From NCBI RefSeq assembly GCF_000687475.1, contig NC_057316.1:372001-436000 (forward strand): DNA of 64,000 nucleotides, in the 5' to 3' direction. The stretch is from Ustilaginoidea virens. Its lineage: Eukaryota > Ascomycota > Sordariomycetes > Hypocreales > Clavicipitaceae. The position numbers and the translations under genes were made by a program. Below the pieces are notes generated by a model, which was not told the origin of the DNA, did not search any database, and saw nothing but the letters and a program-made list of their open reading frames with translations. Shown in pieces: positions 31,532-43,997 of this stretch; the first letter of the stretch is position 1; each line of letters begins with the position of its first letter.

Positions 31532-34017
31532 GGCGAGTGGGAGGGGGGTCACCAGGCCGAGCGACGGAAGGCCCAGGCCCAGGCGTAGGACGAGCTTCGA
31601 GCAGGTCTGCAAATGGACCAGCTGGCGGGCCCGACAACAAACAGACTGCTCCAAGGGGGGAGATGGTTGGCCTGCATGCACCCCCTCCTCGTATGCTCTG
31701 CGAATCTGCACCGGCGACGCTCGCTGTCGAATCCCTTTCCCAGGGCAGCTGGTCCGCCGCTCGGCGCAAGCGGATGACGTATATTGAGGGGATACGGGGG
31801 GATACGGGGGGATACGGCGGGATACGACGGGGGCCGAGAGGAGGCTGGCGGTGCCGCCGAGGGAAAGAACAAGAGCTTGCGAGCGAGCGGCCGGCCGGGG
31901 GGGCGAGGGGGCGAAGCGGCAGAAAACGAGAGACTACTTCTGTCGCAGTGAAGGAAGAAGCGAGGGCCAGGTCGAGTGGAAGCCGGAGGAGGTCGTGGTC
32001 GAAGGGAAAAGGAAAAAGCGCAGATCAGGTTGGCGAAGGCGAAGGCGAAGGCGAAGGCGAAGGGGGGGGGTCTGTTGCGAGGAAGAAAAGATGCTCACTG
32101 CACATGTGGCCCAGGGCAGAGGCAACGGAGAAGTCAACTTGTCTCGAGTCTGCGACGCCAGCCGGACGCTGGACGGGTCAACTGGTTGGATTGACTCAAT
32201 GTGCACTGTGGAAAAGGGCCAAGGGGCGGGCGTTGCTGCGTTGCGTCAACGACAGCCAACTGGTCAATGCGACGGAAGCCCCAGCGGTTAAAAAAAAAAA
32301 GAAAAAAAAAAAAAAAGCCCAGACGCAACGTGCAGCCCCACCGTTCCACCACAGCCACAAGCCACAGACAGCCAACCGCCGTCACCAATGGCACAACGGA
32401 CCTGACTCTTGCGCGACCCAGGTGCCAGGGACCCAGGGGCAAGTTCCGATGCCGTCACCGACTCACCGCACGCACGTGACCGATGGATGGATGGCCTGCT
32501 GGCGCATGACGTGAGTAAAGACCATCGGGGGGGGGACCATGCCGAGCGCTTCCCCTCGTGTGTACTGATTTATCTGTACTGATTTTGGTTTTGGTATGAA
32601 ATAGTAAGGTTCGTTTAGAAAAAAAAAAAAAAAAAAAAGAAAAGAAGAGTCAACAAAAAGAATCGACTCCGTACACGTGTGTACATATGTGTGCCTGTCA
32701 AGTCAAACTCGGCAGGCACGGAGCAGGTACCTACCTACCTAACCTACCTCCTACCTGTTTCCTCGACAGCAAGGTGCCTCTCCCGACCCAGTGGAATGGA
32801 GGTCCTGCCCTGCATCCTCCCCCCCAAGCGGAACGGCAGTCCTGCGGGTAGTTGACGTCTGGTCAACAACTGTCAACTGACATGACGCTGCACAGCGATG
32901 GGGCGGCCAGCGGCACTGTGTGCTCCGTGCGTACCGCCCTGGACGGTGCCCAGTGCACGCTGGTGTGCTTGGGAACCCCTTCAACGCAAGTGGCCTATTT
33001 TTGGCCCTCGGCGATGGGAGCAATGGGAGCCATCGATTGCTTCAGTGTTCTTTCCTTGCCTCTCTCTTTGTGCGGCCAGCGTGTCCAGATTCCCAAGACG
33101 CAAAGCCCCCCCTTCACGTGGACCGACCACCTCTGCCATCTTGTTTTTCTTTTTCCTTTCCTTTCCCCACGCTTGCCTCCCCCCAACAGCCTCGAAGCAA
33201 AGCCCCCATCCGAGTCCGACAAATTTGACCCTTCAATGCTGGCTTGGTTGGGTCCGCGAGGCCAGCAACATTGACTCTTGCTGCGGCGCTCTGTACTCCG
33301 TACCGCGCCTTTGTCCCGAGCCCCGCACCGCGCAGTCCCAGGCCCCACCCTCGTGCCATCATCGCGCAAGCACGCACTTCGCGAAAAGCCACGGCGTGCC
33401 AAGTACTGAATACCTAGGTGCCTCACGTACACTAAACAATATGGCCGGCCACCTGGGCGCCCAACCAAGGACGGGCGCCTCGCCTCGCCTCGCCTCGCCT
33501 CAACCTCGCCCATCCCCGAAACATGATTTGACCGCGTGGCTCCAAGTTTTAGGTTTCGCTTTCCATCGCTTACTGCGGGAGCTTACGAGGCTGTGGCTGT
33601 GGCTGTGGCTGTGGCTGGGACCCGATGTGCCTGGTGGGGACCCACTTGTTTCTTGTTTTTTTCGCTGGCGGCATGGCATGGCTTCAGCGCATGGTCCCTA
33701 TCTTAGGTAGGTAGGTACCTCCTAAGATAGGCAGGTACCTAAGGTAGGAGGTAGGTAGGTAGGTCCCTTGTGCCTGTCTCAAGTTGTTATTCTGTTATAC
33801 TTTTGGGCCGGATGCGATGCGTCGGCGGCATTTGATCGGAGCGTGTTGACATGTATGTATCACTGGGAACGTGGAACCTGTGCGGAGTGGCGCCTTGCCT
33901 TGTTGCTGCTGGCGCCGTGGCGCGCCGCCCGTCTGGTGGCCTGATTTTCACTGCTGCCGCCAATGGTGCCGAGGACCAGGGCATGTTATGCAGGGCCACC
34001 CCAGGGGGGGGGATATC

Positions 34018-34050
34018 TGCTTGCCACCTGCTTGCCACCTGCTTGCCACC
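34018..34050. repeat. 11-bp tandem repeat TGCTTGCCACC, three copies
   Basis: Three perfect units followed by a fourth, diverged one (TGCATGCCACT). Confidence 0.9.
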
Positions 34051-34447
34051 TGCATGCCACTGCTTGCCGTCTGCATGCCTCTGCTCGCCATCGGAGTGAC
34101 GCAAGGCCAGTCGACATCAGAGCACAGCTCCAGCCGCTTCAATCAATCAATCAGTCAATCAATCAATCAATCAAACTGGTACTCTTGGCAGAGCCTACGC
34201 CGGCCAGCAACATGAAACAAACCACAAGGCAACGCAAAAGTCTAAAAAAGAGGCCCTGGCCCTGGCCCTGGCCCTGGCCCTGGCCTGCCCCAAAACCCCG
34301 CGGCCCCCGCCCCGCCCGACCGACCGACCGACGTAAAACACGCCGTGCGGGGCCGTGAGAGAGCGTGCGCCGCGCCGACCAAAGACCCTCCTCCACATCA
34401 GGCTTTTGATGAGCTTCCATCCAGCTGGGCTTCTTCCGAAACCAGCT

Positions 34448-34448
<1 letters not shown>

Positions 34449-34480
<32 letters not shown>
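34449..34480. repeat. CCAG tetramer array
   Basis: About seven CCAG units in a gene-free stretch. Confidence 0.9.
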
Positions 34481-34482
<2 letters not shown>

Positions 34483-34800
34483 AGGGCGCCTTGCCATCCA
34501 AAACCTGCGCGGCCAGCCAGCCCGTCTTGGCGCGTCTGGCGCAACAGAAACTTTGCGCTTGCAGCCCCAGACGCGGTTCCTTCAACCCCCGCCATCCGGC
34601 CCGTGCCAAAGCAGGACGAGGCGTCGCGATGGGACCGCCCTGCTCGGGGGTTGCTCGCCGCGCTGGGCAGCAGGCAGCAGGCAGGCAGGGGGGAAAGAGG
34701 GGACAAAAGGCAAAAAAAAAAACAAAAAAAAAAAGTCTAAAAGTTGCCGCGCAGATGCCACCACCCGCGTCTGCGTCTCCGGAGCTAGGCTTGGCCCCGT

Positions 34801-34828
34801 GGGGGTTGGGGGTTGGGGGTTGGGGGTT
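34801..34828 (+). repeat. Four perfect GGGGGTT units, a G-quadruplex motif
   Basis: Four runs of five G separated by TT satisfy the standard G-quadruplex pattern with very short loops. It lies about 370 bp upstream of the CFEM start codon, on the coding strand. Confidence 0.95.
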
Positions 34829-35046
34829 TAGCAAAACTGTAAATCGCCATCTCTGAACCTCGTGCCAAAACCTGCGCCTTTGCTCCCCCCCGTGGGAACA
34901 GCGTCGTAGTTGACTGGCCCAGGGGGCCTTTGGCTCAGTTGTAATTAGGTTTGGTCGGGGGGCGGCCTCGCCATGAGGGGTCCAGCCAAACGACTACGCG
35001 GGAACCAGCAGTCGAGGGCGTCGTCGCGTCTCCCGGCGGCTCGGAG

Positions 35047-35055
35047 CATAAATAG
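35047..35055 (+). promoter_or_regulatory. TATA-like box of the CFEM gene
   Basis: CATAAATAG sits about 150 bp before the ATG at 35200. Between the two lies a CAT/CAA trinucleotide tract (about 35083-35142) that would form the leader. Assignment is by sequence and position only. Confidence 0.4.
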
Positions 35056-35199
35056 CCTCGCAAGCTCTTCTCCCTCGCTCCAGCATCATCATCATCATCA
35101 TCAACATCAACATCAACATCAACATCATCATCATCATCATCAACTGCTCGGGCTTCCCGTTCACGCTCACCAACCCAACCAACCCAAACCAGATCCATC

Positions 35200-35553
35200 A
35201 TGAAGGCCCCTCTCGTCATCCTGGCCGCCTTGGCCGGCCTCGCTTTCGCCGCTGAACCAGAGTTTGCCCAGTTCCCCGAATGCGCCGTACGGACCTTCCC
35301 CCTTCCTTCAAACTCTTGCCGCCTAGCCACCCCCCTTGCTGACCTTTTCCCCCCTCCACAGAGACCCTGCCTCTCAAGCGCGTACAAGACCATCGGCTGC
35401 GGCGTGCACGACACCCCTTGCGGCTGCAAGGCGGAAAACCAAAAGAAGATTCGTGACCACGCCACCAAGTGTGTCATTGACGCCTGCGGCATTTCCAAGG
35501 CCCTCAAGACCAAGAGCATCGGCGAAAAGGCGTGCAAGGACTTCAAGAACTGA
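35200..35553 (+). CDS. Small secreted CFEM-domain protein, 92 aa
   Basis: Exons 35200-35286 and 35362-35553 (intron 75 nt, phase 0, donor GTACGG, acceptor CCACAG). The precursor has a clear signal peptide (MKAPLVILAALAGLAFA) and a mature part of about 75 residues with exactly eight cysteines spaced as in CFEM domains: PECARPC, IGC, an Asp, then PCGC, and three more Cys separated by 4 and 15 residues. The Asp before PCGC is the residue that binds haem iron in characterised CFEM proteins. There is no GPI-anchor signal or Ser/Thr-rich stalk, so the protein is probably released. Roles known for the family include haem uptake, adhesion, appressorium function and effector activity; which applies here is unknown. 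Gene is isolated, with a 3.7 kb gene-free upstream region. Confidence 0.9.
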   Translation: MKAPLVILAALAGLAFAAEPEFAQFPECAVRTFPLPSNSCRLATPLADLFPPPQRPCLSSAYKTIGCGVHDTPCGCKAENQKKIRDHATKCVIDACGISKALKTKSIGEKACKDFKN

Positions 35554-36309
35554 AAAAAGAGAGAGAGAGAAGAAAAAAAGACAGACCTGCCGTGTCTTGT
35601 TTGTGGCTGCGGGAAGGGGGGGACTTTTCCCGCATGTATCTTGCGGTGGTGCCGCCTGGACTGGTTTCGGGCTTTCTTTTCTTTTTCTTTTTTTCTTCTC
35701 AGATCTTTTGATTCGTGCTGCAGAGACTTGGATTCGCTTCCCGGATCGCAGGTCCCTCCGGCCCTGCTGTTGCGCTGAGATTAGCAGCTTGGCGCAATCG
35801 ACGTTGGAAACTGAGCGATGGGGGTGGGGGGGGGAAGGAATAAAATATTCTGTCGTTAGGTAGTGCAAGTCTGACGATGGGCTTCGCAGTGTCAGTCGCT
35901 CACACGGACGCGGTTGGTACTTGCGCTGCTCGTTTTTGACTGCAATATTCACATTGTCAACCATTTCCTACCCCTTGAATGATGAGCGTTGGGAAGCGAA
36001 GACGAGCAAAAGCCAGAACCCTAAGCACCCCATTTTTTAGAAAAATAGAAAGCAAAAAAAAAAAAAAATAACACGGACTAGCGATACACATTTCCATTGA
36101 CTCCTGTTGACCCGCAATCAAAACCACCACCAGATCCATAGAAACCGTTGGCCAGAACCAGAGGGGCCCAGCATTGCCTGAGCCCAGACAATGCCTTGAG
36201 CTCAGGACCCAGGCCCCTGTTGGCGTTCTTTTCGCCCGGGAAGTGCTCACTCCGCTGACTTCTGCCACGCATGCTCGCGTCTTGTCCCTTTTGTCGGGAA
36301 TATCCCCCT
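35554..36309. other. Convergent 3' regions of the CFEM gene and the next gene
   Basis: No gene recognised. Contains GA-rich sequence just after the CFEM stop and an A run at 36052-36069. Confidence 0.6.
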
Positions 36310-37522
36310 TCATACCGACGGCAGCTCGGCCGGACCCTGACTGCGCGTCTTTCGAGCGGTTCTGCCAATGACGGGCTCCTTTTTCTTCTTTGCGTTGGCG
36401 GCCTTGGAAGAGCTTGATGAATTCTCCGTCTGTTCCTGGGCGGGTGTCTTGTTTGCGTTGGCGTTTGCGGGAGGCTGGGCAGAAGCATCATCGTCGTCAT
36501 CAATCTTGGGTTTCTTGCCATTCGGAATGGCATCAGGGGCAGCTCCGTCTTGATTCCGGGGCTCGGCTGTCGCAGGCTCAGCCGTGTCGTCAAGCTTGCG
36601 CTTTCCCCCAGCGACGGGCCCATTGAGCCCCGCAGTCTTGGAAGTTGAGGCGGCGCTGGCTGCTGGAGCTGGCGCGGTTGCTGGCACCGACTCGGCCTCT
36701 GGGCCAGCGTGCGTCACCGGAGTTTCTGGTTTAGCGTTGGGCTTGTGCGTATCCGTCGCTCCATCTGCGACAGGCACACCGGTAGCCGGGCTCGTTTCCT
36801 CTGTTGACTTGAGCTCTCGCGCAGGCTCGGGTTCCTCCGCAGGCGCCGCGGGTTTTCCCTCCTGGCCATCCAGCGACGCCTCTGCTGCTGGACTGGACTC
36901 GGACTCGGACTCTTCAGTCCCGGTCTTGGCGACTGGTTCGCGTGCAGGCTCCTGAACCGGTTCAACAGGCGCGGCAGCAGGAGTCGACCCATTGACGTGA
37001 GTTTCTGCGGCAGACACGGCTTGGACAGGCTTGGGAGGGTGAGCTAGCCCACCGAGACCGCTACCGTCAGGCTTTCCCTCGCTCACCGGTGGCTCGGCAT
37101 TTGTTTCCACGGGCTTGCCAACCGGCTTATCGACAGGCTTGTCTCCAGATTTGCCTTCATCTTCCTCCGTTACTTGCGCTGAAGCTGGAGGGCAAGCAGG
37201 GAGAGACGGACGGTCCTCCGATGTAGCGGCCCCGAACGGACGACGAGAGGCATTTGGTCCAGAGAATCCGACTAGCGAGACCCCGATGTTAGAAAGCAGT
37301 GAGCGCACAAGATTGTGATATCCTGGGTGATGGTGGGGGGGGGGGGTGGGGGGGGGAGAAACGGCGACGGTACCCAATGGAACAATGACCAATTGAGTCC
37401 ACACACGCGCGCGCGCGCTTCCGCATGACGAAGCGACCAGGCGTCGCCAAAAGAGAAGCTCACGCGACAATGGCTGCACAGCGCTTACCTTTCTCCAAAG
37501 CTGGGGCGCTGGTGTCGGCCAT
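36310..37522 (-). CDS. Acidic low-complexity protein with basic C-terminus, 331 aa, function unknown
   Basis: Exons on the minus strand are 37522-37489 and 37271-36310. The first exon (MADTSAPALEK) is joined by donor GTAAGC and acceptor GCTAG to VGFSGPNASRRPFG. The rest is dominated by Pro, Glu, Ala, Lys and Val, with KPVDKPVGKPVE repeats and no recognisable fold. Two short basic motifs (GGKRKLDD, NGKKPKIDDDDD) and the C-terminal KKKKEPVIGRTARKTRSQ are likely nuclear localisation signals. The very end (GRTARKTRSQGPAE) is the most protein-like and possibly conserved part. The intron carries runs of 12 and 9 C on the sense strand. I cannot assign a family; a chromatin-associated or nucleolar role would be a guess. 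Confidence 0.75.
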
Positions 37523-40531
<3,009 letters not shown>

Positions 40532-40854
40532 CGCGGGAAAAGACGTTCAAGCGCACCACCAAGTGAGGGGCTTTATAATGACGGGTGGTTTCCACGTACG
40601 CCCGCCAAATCTACGTAATGAATAATTGCACACATATTATATACTCGGTGGCATTTGTTGCATCATGCATGTCCCGATGCTCAAGGCAAAGCCCAACGTT
40701 TGCTTGCTGCAACCATCATCACATGTTCCTCCTCCCCCCCCCCCCCCCCCCCACCATGATGGTCTGGCCAGAGACGTACGAAAACAGAGGACTAGCCACG
40801 GCCAAGATGCTCGCCGCCGCCTCGCCCGCCTCGCCCCCCTCCATGCGCATTCGT
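40532..40854. other. Convergent 3' regions of DPM1 and the TRAPPC12-like gene
   Basis: Spacer of 323 bp with an 18-base C run around 40735-40752, C in the DPM1 sense direction. No other feature. Confidence 0.6.
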
Positions 40855-42355
40855 CTATAATTTAAAGTCGGCATTCGTCTTTTCCCACCCCGTAGCCGAC
40901 TCCTCCATCCCCGCGGCCCTCTCGGCGAGCTCCGTCTTCAACCCGCGGTGTTTCTCCGTGCAAAGCTCGTACATGGTCGACAAGTTGAACAGCAGCGTGC
41001 GGGACGAAAAGCCCGACTCCACCAGCGCTTCCAGAACATCCCGGCCCTAGATGGGAAGAAAAAGAAGGAGGAGAAAAAGTCAGTCGGCGATTGCGGCCCT
41101 TCAGATGCTGCTCCAGCTCGAGACGGCGGACAAACCTCTTGCATCCTTCCCAGGTAGAGCAAACAGACCGCGGCATTGACGCCCACCATCTCGTCACCGG
41201 GCAAATCACCCTTCAAACCTTGCCACGTCTCCAGCGCGGCTTCGTACTCGTCGTCGGCCATGTGGCACAGCGCCAGGATGATCCTCTCCGTCACAGCAGC
41301 GCCAATGTCCGTCCCGCACTGCCTGGCGCAGCCTTTTGCCTTGTCAACATCGCCCAGATGCAACCACAAAAGAGCCTTTGACAGCGCGATTTTCCCGTCC
41401 CCGCCATCTTTCAAGGTGTCTAGATGGTGCGCGGCACCGGACAAGTCGTCCATGTCGATCAGCGCGCCCGCCACCTTGACCCCCAGTTCATGCAGCCGCG
41501 TCTTCCAGAGCTCGCTCGCCGAATCGTCACGCTGGGCAGCAGCAGCTTTGGCCGCGTGCGAGCGGGCCTCTCGGGCCAGATCGTAATAGCTCATGACTGC
41601 TCTTCGTGGGTCCCCGAACCCGAGGGCTTGAAGCCGCACATTCAGCACCCTCAAGTCCCAAGGGACCAGGTGCTCGCCGGTCCTGTCGTCGACATAGATG
41701 CGCGCATTGCTCAGGTCTTCCAGCGCCTTGACCTCCTGGGCCGCCAGCGAGGTAGCATCGATGAGCGTCAGACACACAAGCCTTGTGTAAAGCAGGTCAA
41801 AGATGCGCTGCGAATCGGTGGATTCCACAGCTCCGCCAGCACCACCCGACCCCGTGAGTTGCTGAACGGCTGCAATGGCTGCCGCGCGAAAATGCCCCTT
41901 TGCCAGCAGGGATTCCAGAGGGGCAGATGAATCAGGTTGTTTGGGGGAGTTGCGGAATGCCGCCGGAACGTTGAGCGGGGTGAGGGGATGGTAGATTTCC
42001 GGACGGAGGAGAAAGGAAAAGTCTTTGGGGCGGGATTCCGCTATCTGGGGGATGGTGCTGCTGGTGATGGACTGGCGGGTTTGGGACGACGTGCTGAGGC
42101 GTTGAGGGTCTGGGGACGCAGATGAGCTTAACGGGCTGGCGCCTGGTTAGATTGATTGGGGGGGGGGGGGGGGGGCCGGGGGAACCCGAGGAGGAGATGG
42201 AGTTGAACTGACTCGTCTTCGTCAAGGGGTCCTTTCACCGAGGAGCGAGGCCGCGAAGCTGCGACTGTTAGCGAGCTGACGCATGTCACGGTGGGTTTTG
42301 ATGTTGTCGTTGGGGTGGGTTGTGGATGCGGTGCTGGCAGAGTGGAGACTTGCAT
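40855..42355 (-). CDS. TRAPPC12-like TPR protein, 444 aa
   Basis: Exons on the minus strand are 42355-42213, 42135-41136 and 41046-40855, in frame throughout. The N-terminal part is Ser/Pro-rich (GPLDEDDPLSSSASPDPQR), then KDFSFLLRPEIYHPL, the region PLESLLAKGHFRAAAIAAV, and a helical TPR-like solenoid (RIFDLLYTRLVCLTLIDATSLAAQEVKALEDL; AVMSYYDLAREA; GALIDMDDLSGAAHHLDTL; ALLWLHLGDVDKAKG; AVCLLYLGRM). It ends GRDVLEALVESGF...TEKHRGLKTELAE. By pattern it matches fungal relatives of TRAPP complex subunit 12, a Rab-GEF tethering factor subunit in ER-Golgi and autophagic traffic; I hold this as probable, not certain. Acceptor choice at 42136 is forced by frame, since the nearer CAG leads to the wrong frame. 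Intron 1 has 18 sense-strand C. The exact start codon is the least certain point. Confidence 0.72.
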
Positions 42356-43997
42356 CGAGAGACGGATGGCTTCTTTTCGGCATGGCCCTTTGGAGGGGCC
42401 TTGTGTGGATCGCTCATGACGGTTTGTGGTGCGTTGGGTGATGCATCATGGCCGCACACGGCGAGGCTGGCTGACGATGAAGTTGTTGATCCGAGGTTGG
42501 TTCAAGCCGGGCGGATAATCGCCGGGTTGTGGCCATGTGCATCGGTACAGTACGTCCAGTACATAGTCCGCACGGAACGTACGGAATTTAGAAGCACCAG
42601 ACGGGTCCTGGATTGCCAGCAGCGAACTTTCAATGGTTGCCAAGCCCCTTGGGCGACCAGCCGAGTACGGAGCAGTTCATGTTGCATCGCGCAAATGCCG
42701 GGCACAGCCGGGCACAGCCGGGCACAGCCGGGCACAGCCGGGCACAGCTGGAAGCACCCAGTGCCGTGTTCGCGCTAGCCCGCTTTTCCCCGATAAAACC
42801 GGACAAAAGCCATGGCTTTATCCTGGCAGAGACGGCATACGCATGCGCCCGTCCAGGCTGCTGCTGTACATGGTGGTGCACTGGTAAACCAGTCAGTCAC
42901 TTGACTGCTTTTGTTTTGTCCAGGGCCAAAGACGGCACGCCACGTCCACCGTGCCCACTTGCACAGTGCATCGCCAAGCCCAGCCCCATATTTCCCATTG
43001 CGTGCCCTGGGCCGCACCAACTGCCGGCGGGTTTTGACCTGATCCGACTCTGCATGCTGGCTGGGGTCATTTGAACGCGTCAAACGTTTCCATCCCCCAC
43101 GATCATCCCCCACGATCGGACGAGAGAGGCAGCTTTTGCGTTGGCGCTTTGACTTTCAGGTGAGGCTTGCTTTGCCCTTGACATTCCGTCCCCATTACGG
43201 ACTGGTAGCTAGCTGACTGACTACCAGGTATGTCAGTCACGGCTGTCTCTCGGCTAACCACCCACCTCATGACGGACGATTGATCGACTTTTGCCCACGA
43301 CCGGACCTTCCTTGCATGCCACTTGCTTGCTGCTTGCTACCCTTGGTCAGCAGAGAGAAACTCGGGGGATTTTTTATAATTATACTTATATTTATTTTAT
43401 TTTCATTTTATTTTGTGTGTGCCTGCGGCCTGTGCAGAAAGGAGACCGCTCATGCACGCCTCCGCCCTCCTTTATCCGGCTGCCTTGCTGATACTTCCGC
43501 TTTGCATGTCTAGTCAGTCGACATACGGAGCCCTTCTCTTTTGTGTCCCACGTGCGCCTTCGACAATGGATCACGCTATGCACCCACCTCTCGCCTTTAG
43601 CTTCGGACGAGCCTGTCTCGCTCCAACTTTGCCAGCCTTGTGTGGCGTTCCCATCCTTGCCTCGAGTCTGGGCTCGTATCAGGGGAAGATGAGGGGAATA
43701 ATATCCCACGACTGGAGGCGTTTCTGCAGTTCCGGCACCGTCTTGCCTAATTCTTAATTTTTAATTCCTTTTCAGTAGAATTTCTTTTTCTTTTTTTTTT
43801 TTTACTTTTCTTCTGACACGCGCGAAAAAGTCCCTCCTTCGGTTGGTTCTTGTTCTCAGACCTGCGCGGCGCCATTTACACCCGGCTTACCGTACGAATC
43901 TACCGCGTATCGTACTAGAGCTGGCCCGTCAAGGCTGCGGGCCATCACAACCATAGCCGGCATATCCAGGCGCTAAGCGCTCGAGGGCAGGCTTGCC
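42356..43997. other. Divergent intergenic region between TRAPPC12-like and GH89 genes
   Basis: About 1.6 kb without a gene. Contains a perfect 10-bp array (42701-42750), a GAGTACGGAG motif near 42663, A/T-rich sequence at 43370-43415 and a T run at 43791-43803. Both promoters lie here. Confidence 0.6.
42701..42750. repeat. 10-bp tandem repeat GGCACAGCCG, five copies
   Basis: Four perfect units and a fifth with one mismatch (GGCACAGCTG). Confidence 0.95.

Larger units (their letters stand above)
31532..35199. other. Gene-free region with many simple repeats, upstream of the CFEM gene
   Basis: About 3.7 kb without a supportable gene. Contents include GGGGGATAC repeats (31795-31830), a GAAGGC hexamer array (32036-32062), A runs (32290-32315 and 32620-32638), ACCTACCT/AGGTAGGT tracts (32728-32752; 33703-33763), a GTACTCCGTACC motif (33293-33304), a GGCTGT array (33589-33616), an 11-bp repeat (34018-34050), TCAA, CCTGGC and CCAG arrays (34140-34175; 34252-34283; 34449-34480) and the GGGGGTT array at 34801. 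The channel promoter and CFEM promoter must lie at its two ends. Confidence 0.6.

Noticed and set aside
28436..31588. 1050-codon open frame antisense to the OSCA-type channel gene
   Set aside because: Its composition (Arg/Asp/Gly/His rich, no fold) is what GC-rich codon use produces opposite a real gene. The sense frame is a clear membrane protein.
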